Shown here piece after piece: positions 1 through 4,885 of a stretch of DNA of 5,060 nucleotides. The stretch's first letter is position 1, and each line of letters opens with the position of its first letter. The position numbers were made by a program, and so were the translations under genes. The notes under the pieces are model-generated. The model was not told where the DNA came from. It did not search any database and was given only the letters and a program-made list of their open reading frames with translations. The DNA comes from Lachnospiraceae bacterium (lineage in GTDB: Bacteria; Bacillota; Clostridia; Lachnospirales; Lachnospiraceae), in contig JAFUWM010000351.1 of NCBI GenBank assembly GCA_017483425.1, forward strand, positions 1-5,060, in the 5' to 3' direction.

Positions 1-2
1 AG

Positions 3-338
3 CTGACTATGCTCGTGCATGGCAAGGAGGAGGCCGATAAGGCGCAGGAGACCGCAAGGGGTATATTCTCCGGAAACCTTGATACCGAGAATATGCCAGG
101 GGCAGAGCTTTCCGATAGTGATTTCATGGACGGAAAGGCGGATATTATGCAGCTTCTCGTGGCAGCGGGACTCTCGCCTACAAGGTCTGACGCAAGGAGG
201 CTCGTGCAGCAGGGAGGGGTATCCGTAAATGACGAGAAGATCACGGATATCAAAAAAAGCTACACCAAGGAGGAGCTTTCCGCAGGTGTGGTCGTGAGAA
301 AAGGCAAAAAAGCGTTCCGAAGGATAGTTTACAATTAA
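3..338 (+). CDS. tyrS: Tyrosyl-tRNA synthetase, C-terminal end with S4 RNA-binding domain (5' truncated by window)
   Basis: This is the last 111 codons of a gene that begins before the window; the frame is open from base 3. Tyrosyl-tRNA synthetase charges tRNA-Tyr with tyrosine in the cytoplasm. The catalytic Rossmann domain (HIGH and KMSKS motifs) is not in view. What is visible is the linker that begins LVHGKEEADKAQETA, a hallmark of the bacterial TyrS segment after the catalytic domain, followed by an S4 domain around LLVAAGLSPTRSDARRLVQQ and GGVSVNDEKI, which binds the tRNA. The protein ends in a basic stretch (RKGKKAFRR) and a TAA, a normal TyrS terminus. The ATG at 9 is internal, not a start. 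No convincing rho-independent terminator follows, and a candidate promoter for the next operon overlaps the stop codon. Identification rests on recalled family sequence. Confidence 0.93.
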   Translation: MTMLVHGKEEADKAQETARGIFSGNLDTENMPGAELSDSDFMDGKADIMQLLVAAGLSPTRSDARRLVQQGGVSVNDEKITDIKKSYTKEELSAGVVVRKGKKAFRRIVYN

Positions 339-356
339 ACCCTGCTGTGGTAATCT
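328..356 (+). promoter_or_regulatory. Candidate extended -10 promoter for the ABC transporter operon
   Basis: A -35-like TTTACA lies at 328-333, overlapping the end of tyrS. It is followed by a 17-nt spacer and TAATCT at 351-356, preceded by TGTGG so that TGG forms an extended -10. The hexamer itself is poor (3 of 6 against TATAAT), but the TGTGGTAAT context recurs in front of rpmE and, in part, in front of the small gene at 4678. It would give a leader of about 60 nt before the start at 425. Read-through from tyrS is the alternative. Confidence 0.35.
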
Positions 357-386
357 ATAGAATCGTTGAGAAATGCATGAAGGCAG

Positions 387-400
387 GGCGCCAAAGCGCC
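387..400 (+). other. Small GC-rich hairpin in the leader of the binding-protein gene
   Basis: GGCGC at 387-391 and GCGCC at 396-400 form a perfect 5-bp stem with a CAAA loop, extendable by one G-U pair. It sits 9 nt before the AAGGAGAA ribosome binding site at 410-417. There is no T-run directly after it, so it does not look like an intrinsic terminator. It could be a processing or stabilising element that raises expression of the binding protein, or chance. Confidence 0.3.
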
Positions 401-424
401 TCACAATTAAAGGAGAAATTTTTT

Positions 425-1216
425 ATGAAGAGAAGGATGATGTCGCTGGTACTTATTGCGACAATGATAGCAGGTGTGCTCTCAGGATGTGGTAAAAGCT
501 CTGCTGCTTCAGACAGCGATCTGGAGTATATAAAAGGTAAGGGGAAGCTTATCGTGGGCATTACCGATTTTGCCCCTATGGATTATCAGGACGATAACGG
601 GGACTGGATCGGATTTGACGCTGATCTTGCAAGACTTGTGGCGGAGGATCTCGGGGTTGAGGTAGAGTTTACCGAGATCGACTGGGACAATAAGATACTG
701 GAGCTTGACAATAAGAGCATAGACGTGGTGTGGAACGGTATGACTCTGACCGACGAGGTTGCGTCAGCAATGGCATGTACGAAGCCTTACCTGAATAATG
801 CACAGACGGTTGTTGTAAAAGCGGATCAAGCGACACAGTACAGCACTCTTGATGATGTAAAAGGACTTAAGTTTGCAGTTGAGGCGGGTTCTGCCGGTGA
901 GGCTGCCGCTGAGGAAAACGGCTTTGATTATACATCCGTTACATCACAGGCGGATACGCTCATGGAGGTAGAGGCGGGAACCTCGGATGCTTCCATAATA
1001 GATTCACTTATGGCAGGAGCCATGGTAGGCGAGGGCACAAGCTATGCCGATCTCACACATACGGTCGACCTCACTACAGAGGAATATGTGGTAGGCTGCA
1101 GGAAAGGCTCTGACCTTGCGGCATATATAGATGATGAGATAAAGAAGTTTACGGATGACGGCACTATAAACACAGTTGCCGAGGAGTACGGAGTACAGGA
1201 AGCTCTGGTAAAATAA
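425..1216 (+). CDS. Polar amino acid ABC transporter, substrate-binding lipoprotein (SBP_bac_3 family)
   Basis: The protein has 263 residues, typical for family 3 solute-binding proteins. It should be exported, lipid-anchored and capture an amino-acid-like ligand for the permease and ATPase that follow. The first 22 residues form a lipoprotein signal: basic MKRR, a hydrophobic core, and the lipobox L19-S20-G21-C22. A Ser/Ala/Asp tether leads to the binding fold, with KLIVGITDFAPMDY (41-54), GFDADLA (63-69), NGMTLT (104-109), KPYLNN (120-125) and a DASIID segment (188-193). The likely amine-binding aspartate (D188) and the G-S segment (155-156) are kept, but the arginine usual after T-x-E in this family is V112. 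The frame is open back to an ATG at 347, but 425 is chosen because AAGGAGAA lies 7 nt upstream and the signal peptide begins there. The ligand cannot be read from sequence. Confidence 0.92.
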   Translation: MKRRMMSLVLIATMIAGVLSGCGKSSAASDSDLEYIKGKGKLIVGITDFAPMDYQDDNGDWIGFDADLARLVAEDLGVEVEFTEIDWDNKILELDNKSIDVVWNGMTLTDEVASAMACTKPYLNNAQTVVVKADQATQYSTLDDVKGLKFAVEAGSAGEAAAEENGFDYTSVTSQADTLMEVEAGTSDASIIDSLMAGAMVGEGTSYADLTHTVDLTTEEYVVGCRKGSDLAAYIDDEIKKFTDDGTINTVAEEYGVQEALVK

Positions 1217-1220
1217 GTAA

Positions 1221-1877
1221 ATGTTCCTGACTGTCACGCTGACCCTGCTGGAGGGGTTCCTCCAGACCATAAAGCTTTTTGTTCTGACCCTGCTGTTTTC
1301 ACTTCCATTGGGGCTTATCATAAGCTTTGGCTCCATGTCAAAGGTTCAGGCGATAAAGGTGCCGGTAAGGTTTGTTATCTGGGTTATCAGGGGTACGCCC
1401 CTGATGCTTCAGCTTTTGGTGATTTATTACGGTCCGGGCATCATATTTAATGCGAATGTTTGGGGATCGGGTGACGGCGGCAGGTTTGTAGCAGCGCTGG
1501 TTGCGTTTGTTATAAATTATTCGTGCTATTTTTCTGAGATATACAGAGGCGGGATACAATCCATACCGGTAGGTCAGTATGAAGCCGGACAGGTGCTTGG
1601 CATGACTAAGCACCAGATCTTTTTCAAGGTTGTCCTGCTGCAGGTCATAAAGCGCATTGTACCGCCCATTTCCAATGAGATAATCACGCTGGTGAAGGAC
1701 ACCTCGCTTGCGAGAGTCATAGCGGTATATGAGATAATCTGGGAAGGACAGTCCTTTATCAAAAGCGCGGGGATAATCTGGCCGCTGTTTTATACAGGCG
1801 TATTTTATCTTTTGTTTTCCGGACTGCTCACGCTGCTGTTTGGACGGATAGAGAGAAAGCTCTCATATTTCAGGTAA
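1221..1877 (+). CDS. Polar amino acid ABC transporter permease (His/Glu/Gln/Arg family TM subunit)
   Basis: This 218-residue integral membrane protein forms the channel of the importer, probably as a homodimer because only one permease gene is present. Several hydrophobic segments are visible: about 7-36, 49-70, 89-107 and 186-208, with others less distinct. Hallmarks are IRGTPLMLQLLVIYYGP at 56-72 and the cytoplasmic EAA loop (YFSEIYRGGIQSIP at 103-116, then EAG at 121-123 and LGM at 126-128), which docks onto the ATPase. The loop has EAG rather than EAA, a common variant. The start lies 4 nt after the previous stop; an in-frame stop at 1218-1220 rules out any upstream start. No good Shine-Dalgarno sequence lies at normal distance (the nearest, AGGAAG, ends about 18 nt upstream), so translation may be coupled to the preceding gene. 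Confidence 0.93.
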   Translation: MFLTVTLTLLEGFLQTIKLFVLTLLFSLPLGLIISFGSMSKVQAIKVPVRFVIWVIRGTPLMLQLLVIYYGPGIIFNANVWGSGDGGRFVAALVAFVINYSCYFSEIYRGGIQSIPVGQYEAGQVLGMTKHQIFFKVVLLQVIKRIVPPISNEIITLVKDTSLARVIAVYEIIWEGQSFIKSAGIIWPLFYTGVFYLLFSGLLTLLFGRIERKLSYFR

Positions 1878-1881
1878 AGAG

Positions 1882-2652
1882 ATGGCGATACTTGAGGTCA
1901 GGAATTTAAAAAAGAGCTTTGAGGATACAGAGGTCATACATGACATAAGCTTCACCATGGATGAGGGTGAAACGGTCACGATAATTGGCTCTTCAGGGTC
2001 GGGAAAGACGACTCTGCTGAGATGTCTGAATTTCCTTGAGACACCCGACAGCGGAGTGATCAAGGTGAAGGATGATATTTTATTTGACAGTGATGTGCCG
2101 GAGTCCATGTCAGAGGAGGCAATAAGGCGGAAAAGACTGCATTTCGGGCTTGTATTCCAGTCCTTTAATCTTTTCCCGCAGTACACGGCGCTTGAGAACA
2201 TAACCCTCGCTCCGTCGCTTCTCGCAAAGGAAGATACAAGTATAGACGCGTCTTCCATAGAGGAGAACGCTAAGGAGCTGCTTGAAAAGATGGGGCTTTC
2301 TGACAGGATGGGTAACTATCCGCATGAGCTCTCGGGCGGGCAGCAGCAGAGAGTCGCGATCGCAAGGGCGCTTGCGCTGCATCCGGACATACTCTGCTTT
2401 GACGAGCCGACATCCGCGCTTGATCCCGAGCTTACGGGAGAGGTACTGAGAGTCATCAAGGAGCTTGCGAAGCAGCACACGACTATGATAATAGTTACTC
2501 ATGAAATGTCATTTGCGCATGACGTGTCGGATAAGATAATATTCATGGATAAGGGCGTGATAGCTGAGGAGGGAACTCCTGAGGAAGTAATAGACAATCC
2601 GGGAAACGAAAGAACGATACAGTTCCTGGCAAATTATAAAAACGGGAAATAG
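1882..2652 (+). CDS. Polar amino acid ABC transporter ATP-binding protein (GlnQ-like)
   Basis: A 256-residue cytoplasmic ATPase that powers the importer. All nucleotide-binding motifs are intact: Walker A GSSGSGKTT at 36-44, Q-loop Q93 in VFQSFNLFP, signature LSGGQQQR at 150-157, Walker B ILCFDEP at 170-176 with catalytic E175, D-loop SALD at 178-181, and H-loop H207 in VTHEM. The QSFNLFP and HEMSFA stretches are typical of the polar amino acid subfamily. An insert of about 15 residues after the Q-loop (KEDTSIDASSIEENA, 116-130) is longer than in compact GlnQ-type proteins. The start is 4 nt after the permease stop, with only a weak purine-rich AGGTAAAGAG before it, fitting coupled translation. 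I give no gene symbol because the substrate is unknown. Confidence 0.95.
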   Translation: MAILEVRNLKKSFEDTEVIHDISFTMDEGETVTIIGSSGSGKTTLLRCLNFLETPDSGVIKVKDDILFDSDVPESMSEEAIRRKRLHFGLVFQSFNLFPQYTALENITLAPSLLAKEDTSIDASSIEENAKELLEKMGLSDRMGNYPHELSGGQQQRVAIARALALHPDILCFDEPTSALDPELTGEVLRVIKELAKQHTTMIIVTHEMSFAHDVSDKIIFMDKGVIAEEGTPEEVIDNPGNERTIQFLANYKNGK

Positions 2653-2674
2653 GATTCAGAAGAGGGAGGAAATG

Positions 2675-3604
2675 ATGAAAAGAAGAGTGGCGGTTCTCAT
2701 GGCTGCAATGATGTGTGTGATGACAATAGCATCCGGTTGTGGAAATGACAAGGATTCGGAAGAGGCGACAGAAGCAGCTGCCGAGGAGGCAACCGAGATA
2801 GTGATCGATACGGAAGAGCCTGTTGAGGAGGAGCCTGTTGCCGAAGAGGTAGAAGAGTACGATTTCGGACAGGTGGGACCTGATACAGTTTCCGAGTCAG
2901 AAGTCACGGAGGAGACAGTCGTTGAGACTGATGAATACGGTATGACAGCAATAGATGAGACAAAGCTCTATGCGACCGAGGCTGTCCGTATCAGGAGAGA
3001 GCCAAACACGGAGGCGGAAATAGCGGGAAAGCTTTCCGCCGGAGATGAAGTCACAGCGAACGGAAAGTCAGACGAATGGCACAGGATCACAAGAAACGGT
3101 GAGACGCTTTACGTTAAATCCGAATATCTGACAGAGACCAGGCCGGAGAATACAGAAGAGGATGCAGAGCAGACTGCGGAAAACGAACAGACTGCGGAGA
3201 CAACGGATACAAATGCGGCAGCGACTGATCCGACGGCTGATGATGCAACAGCGGCAGCCGCAGTTTTAGCAGCAGCCAATGCAGCGGCGTCAGCATCAGC
3301 TAATCAGACTGCGACAACAGATACAACAGCGACTAATGATACGTCGACTGCTTCATCTGAGACATCTTCAACTGATGCAGCGGCTGCAACAACGACTACC
3401 GACACATCTTCTACAGCTACGGTAAACGTAGGAGCTACATATGATGTGAACGGCTTGAAAGTAAATGCGACCGAATATAGAGCTTTGCTTGATACATGGA
3501 GATGGGCAACAGCCAACGGTACCGATGAAGAGGCTCTTGAGTATGTGCTCCATCACCCTGCGGGAGATCTTGAAGCTGTTTTGAAATCCAAGGGATTGAG
3601 GTAA
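2675..3604 (+). CDS. SH3b-domain lipoprotein with long Thr/Ala/Ser-rich linker and uncharacterised C-terminal domain
   Basis: About 309 residues. A lipoprotein signal runs from MKRR through a Met/Ala-rich core to A19-S20-G21-C22, so the protein should be anchored outside the membrane. Next come a very acidic Glu/Thr/Val segment (about 27-90) and an SH3b-like domain (about 96-154: KLYATEAVRIRREP, GKLSAGDEVTANG, EWHRI, LYVKSEYL). SH3b domains often bind peptidoglycan. A low-complexity linker (about 155-250; T, A, S, D, E, N) follows, then an ordered-looking tail (255-309) with YDVNGLKVNATEY and ALEYVLHHPAG. The tail matches no family I recognise. GGAGG at 2665-2669 is 5 nt from the ATG at 2675 but only 2 nt from an in-frame ATG at 2672, so 2675 is preferred. 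The gene follows the ATPase by 22 bp and is probably in the same operon. Its function is unknown; wall binding or a sensor or accessory role is inference. Confidence 0.85.
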   Translation: MKRRVAVLMAAMMCVMTIASGCGNDKDSEEATEAAAEEATEIVIDTEEPVEEEPVAEEVEEYDFGQVGPDTVSESEVTEETVVETDEYGMTAIDETKLYATEAVRIRREPNTEAEIAGKLSAGDEVTANGKSDEWHRITRNGETLYVKSEYLTETRPENTEEDAEQTAENEQTAETTDTNAAATDPTADDATAAAAVLAAANAAASASANQTATTDTTATNDTSTASSETSSTDAAAATTTTDTSSTATVNVGATYDVNGLKVNATEYRALLDTWRWATANGTDEEALEYVLHHPAGDLEAVLKSKGLR

Positions 3605-3612
3605 GGGTTTTA

Positions 3613-3639
3613 TTGAAAAAAACAACATCCTGTTATTAT
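3613..3639 (+). promoter_or_regulatory. Candidate promoter for the ferredoxin gene
   Basis: TTGAAA at 3613-3618 (5 of 6 against TTGACA) is followed 15 nt later by TATTAT at 3634-3639 (5 of 6 against TATAAT). TGT at 3631-3633 gives an extended -10. The spacer is short, which the extended -10 may offset. A second possible -10, TATAAA, lies at 3653-3658 without a good -35. The 82-bp gap shows no terminator for the upstream operon. Confidence 0.45.
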
Positions 3640-3686
3640 TTCTGGCGCTTTCTATAAAACCGCATTTTATATAGGAAAGGAATGAA

Positions 3687-3929
3687 ATGGGAGCGCTGAG
3701 AGACTTTTTTAACCCTAAGAAGAAGATAGAGATAAAGGGTATGTCAGATAATTTCTATGTGACTGAGGATTGCGACGGCTGCGGAGAATGCTACCGGAAA
3801 TGCCCTACGGGGCATATCAGGATGATAGACGGAAAACCTGACTGGGGAAAGCCCTGCCTTATGTGCGCGCAATGCGGAACAGTCTGCCCGAAAGATGCCA
3901 TACGCTACGGCAGACCTGATTCGCAATAA
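3687..3929 (+). CDS. Small 2x[4Fe-4S] ferredoxin-type protein (EFR1-like ferredoxin domain)
   Basis: An 80-residue protein with two complete cluster motifs: C29-x2-C32-x2-C35-x3-C39-P and C57-x2-C60-x2-C63-x3-C67-P. In such ferredoxins the first three cysteines of each motif plus the last cysteine of the other hold a [4Fe-4S] cluster, so it should carry electrons in the cytoplasm. The first 28 residues (MGALRDFFNPKKK onward) form a basic extension absent from minimal clostridial ferredoxins. The pattern FYVTEDCDGCGEC, DGKPDWGKPC and CPKDAIRYG resembles the C-terminal ferredoxin half of EFR1-type flavodoxin-ferredoxin proteins, but no flavodoxin domain is present and nothing upstream looks like a decayed one. 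AGGAAAGGAA at 3673-3682 supports the ATG at 3687. The 3' end overlaps the convergent YigZ-family gene by 25 bp. The redox partner is unknown. Confidence 0.88.
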   Translation: MGALRDFFNPKKKIEIKGMSDNFYVTEDCDGCGECYRKCPTGHIRMIDGKPDWGKPCLMCAQCGTVCPKDAIRYGRPDSQ

Positions 3930-4543
3930 GCCATATCACCGGTATTTACAGTAATCCGGGAGCCGGTGAGGTCGCTCAGTTCTTTTTTTATCGTTTCGTA
4001 GGCTTCAGCAGGGCATGCCAGCTTATACTCGACTTTATCTGTATAGGAAGCGTCAAGCTTTGTAATGCCGTGGCCTAAGATGTAGTAGTCGGTCTGTCCC
4101 GTAAAGGTATATTCAAAAACTATCGAAAACTGCTGCATGAGAGACATTTTTGATACGGCGGCGTCCGTAAGCGCGGCTTTCGCGGCATCCGTATAGGCGC
4201 GTACGAGCCCTCCCGTACCCAGCAGGGTACCGCCGAAATATCTCGTTACTACAACTATTACATCCTTTAACTCTGCACCGGTGAGTACTTCCAGCATGGG
4301 AGCGCCGGCTGTACCGGACGGTTCCCCGTCATCCGAGGAGTGCATGATATCGGGGGCGCCGTCATTGCCCCTTATGATATAAGCGCTGCAATGATGCTTG
4401 GCATCGTGATATTTCTTTTTTTCCGCAAGAAGTATGGCATCCGCTTCCGGTACGGAGGATACAGGGCGGATGATGCCTATGAATTTTGAACGTTTTACTT
4501 CGACCAGGGAATCCCCGCCCCTTGTGACTGTAATGTAATCCAT
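3905..4543 (-). CDS. YigZ/IMPACT family protein (UPF0029 N-terminal plus DUF1949 C-terminal)
   Basis: A 212-residue protein from the chosen start, matching the usual length of about 200-217 for this family. Family landmarks are KRSKFIG (17-23), HHCSAYIIRGN (50-60), DDGEPSGTAGAPML (71-84) and the signature VVVTRYFGGTLLGTGGLVRAY (97-117). A ferredoxin-fold-like C-terminal part (about 140-205) corresponds to DUF1949. Relatives are the E. coli YigZ and eukaryotic IMPACT proteins; IMPACT regulates the kinase GCN2, while the bacterial role is not settled. The frame extends to an ATG at 4612, but the extra 23 residues are unlike the family and have no ribosome binding site. The ATG at 4543 gives the typical MDYITV-type beginning, although its GGAAG lies only 1 nt away, so initiation is not certain. 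Confidence 0.9.
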   Translation of the reverse strand: MDYITVTRGGDSLVEVKRSKFIGIIRPVSSVPEADAILLAEKKKYHDAKHHCSAYIIRGNDGAPDIMHSSDDGEPSGTAGAPMLEVLTGAELKDVIVVVTRYFGGTLLGTGGLVRAYTDAAKAALTDAAVSKMSLMQQFSIVFEYTFTGQTDYYILGHGITKLDASYTDKVEYKLACPAEAYETIKKELSDLTGSRITVNTGDMAYCESGLP

Positions 4544-4581
4544 GCTTCCAATTTTATCATATACACGGGTAGATAAGCTAT

Positions 4582-4597
4582 ACTGACCATGGCCAGT
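4582..4597. repeat. 16-bp near-perfect palindrome upstream of the YigZ-family gene
   Basis: ACTGACCATGGCCAGT is self-complementary except for one mismatched pair (A4586 against C4593). It lies about 40 bp upstream of the YigZ-family start at 4543 and inside the possible longer reading frame of that gene. It could be an operator for a dimeric regulator, or a chance symmetry. Confidence 0.35.
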
Positions 4598-4614
4598 TAA
4601 AACAGTTCGCATAT

Positions 4615-4647
4615 TTATAGTAAAGCGTGGTAAAATAAATACTATAA
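4615..4647. repeat. 8-bp inverted repeat bracketing the extended -10 (operator candidate)
   Basis: TTATAGTA at 4615-4622 and TACTATAA at 4640-4647 are perfect inverted copies separated by 17 nt. The extended -10 GTGGTAAAAT at 4627-4636 lies in the gap. A third copy of the TTATAG core lies at 4653-4658 and forms a 6-bp stem with 4642-4647. The arrangement suits a dimeric repressor, but AT-rich promoter DNA can give such repeats by chance. Confidence 0.4.
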
Positions 4648-4661
4648 GGCTTTTATAGAGT

Positions 4662-4672
4662 AGGAGGTGATC
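4662..4672 (+). promoter_or_regulatory. Near-complete Shine-Dalgarno sequence of the small gene
   Basis: AGGAGGTGATC is an 11-base uninterrupted complement to the conserved 3' end of bacterial 16S rRNA. The GGAGG core ends 10 nt before the ATG at 4678. It is the strongest ribosome binding site in the window, identifies 4678 as a true start, and implies high translation. Confidence 0.85.
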
Positions 4673-4677
4673 AGGTC

Positions 4678-4842
4678 ATGAACGATAATTATGCAATGAA
4701 GCATGTGGCAATAGAAAAATTTGTAAACATTCAAAGAATCAAGAAAAACGGAGAGAAAGAGATTGACTACCAGGACAGAATAGCAAGGGCAGAGCTTCAG
4801 GCATTGGGGATATCCACAGAGGATTTAGAGCTGAGGGATTGA
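4678..4842 (+). CDS. Small uncharacterised 54-residue protein
   Basis: An ATG-to-TGA frame of 54 codons that runs MNDNYAMKHVAIEKFVNIQR, then a basic IKKNGEKEIDYQ segment, then RIARAELQALGIS and an acidic TEDLELRD end. The protein is charged, has no signal peptide, membrane segment or cysteine pair, and looks helical, so it is likely cytoplasmic. I do not recognise a named family. Evidence that it is real: the 11-base Shine-Dalgarno match at 4662-4672, an extended -10 about 40 bp upstream, and a charge and composition pattern typical of a folded small protein. It is divergent from the YigZ-family gene and lies 135 bp upstream of rpmE, which has its own candidate promoter. No clear terminator follows. 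Its function is unknown. Confidence 0.75.
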   Translation: MNDNYAMKHVAIEKFVNIQRIKKNGEKEIDYQDRIARAELQALGISTEDLELRD

Positions 4843-4850
4843 TTTTAGGC

Positions 4851-4879
4851 TTGTTTTTTAAGGGACTGTGTGGTAATAT
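4851..4879 (+). promoter_or_regulatory. Candidate promoter of rpmE
   Basis: TTGTTT at 4851-4856 and TAATAT at 4874-4879 are separated by exactly 17 nt, and TGTGG at 4869-4873 supplies an extended -10. Transcription would begin near 4886, just before the first leader hairpin. The T-run at 4854-4859 overlaps the -35. Confidence 0.5.
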
Positions 4880-4885
4880 ATACAG

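Larger units (their letters stand above)
4544..4677. promoter_or_regulatory. Divergent intergenic region between the YigZ-family gene and the small gene
   Basis: This 134-bp AT-rich gap must hold the promoters of both divergent genes. On the plus strand an extended -10 (GTGGTAAAAT) lies at 4627-4636; its only -35-like match is TTCGCA at 4606-4611 with a long 19-nt spacer. On the minus strand no good -35/-10 pair was found; weak -10-like hexamers occur. Symmetric elements lie at 4582-4597 and 4615-4647 and are listed separately. Confidence 0.5.

Noticed and set aside
347..424. Upstream in-frame extension of the binding protein beginning at an ATG at 347
   Set aside because: No ribosome binding site precedes it, and it would place 26 charged residues in front of a classic lipoprotein signal; the ATG at 425 has AAGGAGAA at proper spacing.
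1863..2502. Long minus-strand open frames antisense to the ATPase gene
   Set aside because: They lie opposite an intact, motif-complete ABC ATPase, lack ribosome binding sites and resemble no protein family.
3167..3198. Tandem repeat (CAGACTGCGGA twice, 18-nt period) in the lipoprotein gene
   Set aside because: Real but short; it is part of a low-complexity linker coding E-Q-T-A-E twice and does not indicate a mobile or regulatory repeat.
3304..3516. Minus-strand frame rich in valine, alanine and serine
   Set aside because: It is the reverse reading of the Thr/Ala/Ser low-complexity linker of the lipoprotein; its composition is a by-product of that repeat-like region.
4544..4612. N-terminal extension of the YigZ-family protein to an ATG at 4612
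   Set aside because: The extra residues do not resemble the family N-terminus and no ribosome binding site precedes the ATG; kept only as an alternative.
4829..4859. Possible rho-independent terminator after the small gene (T-run at 4854-4859)
   Set aside because: The only stem available is 4 bp with a G-U pair and a large loop, and the T-run overlaps the -35 of the candidate rpmE promoter.
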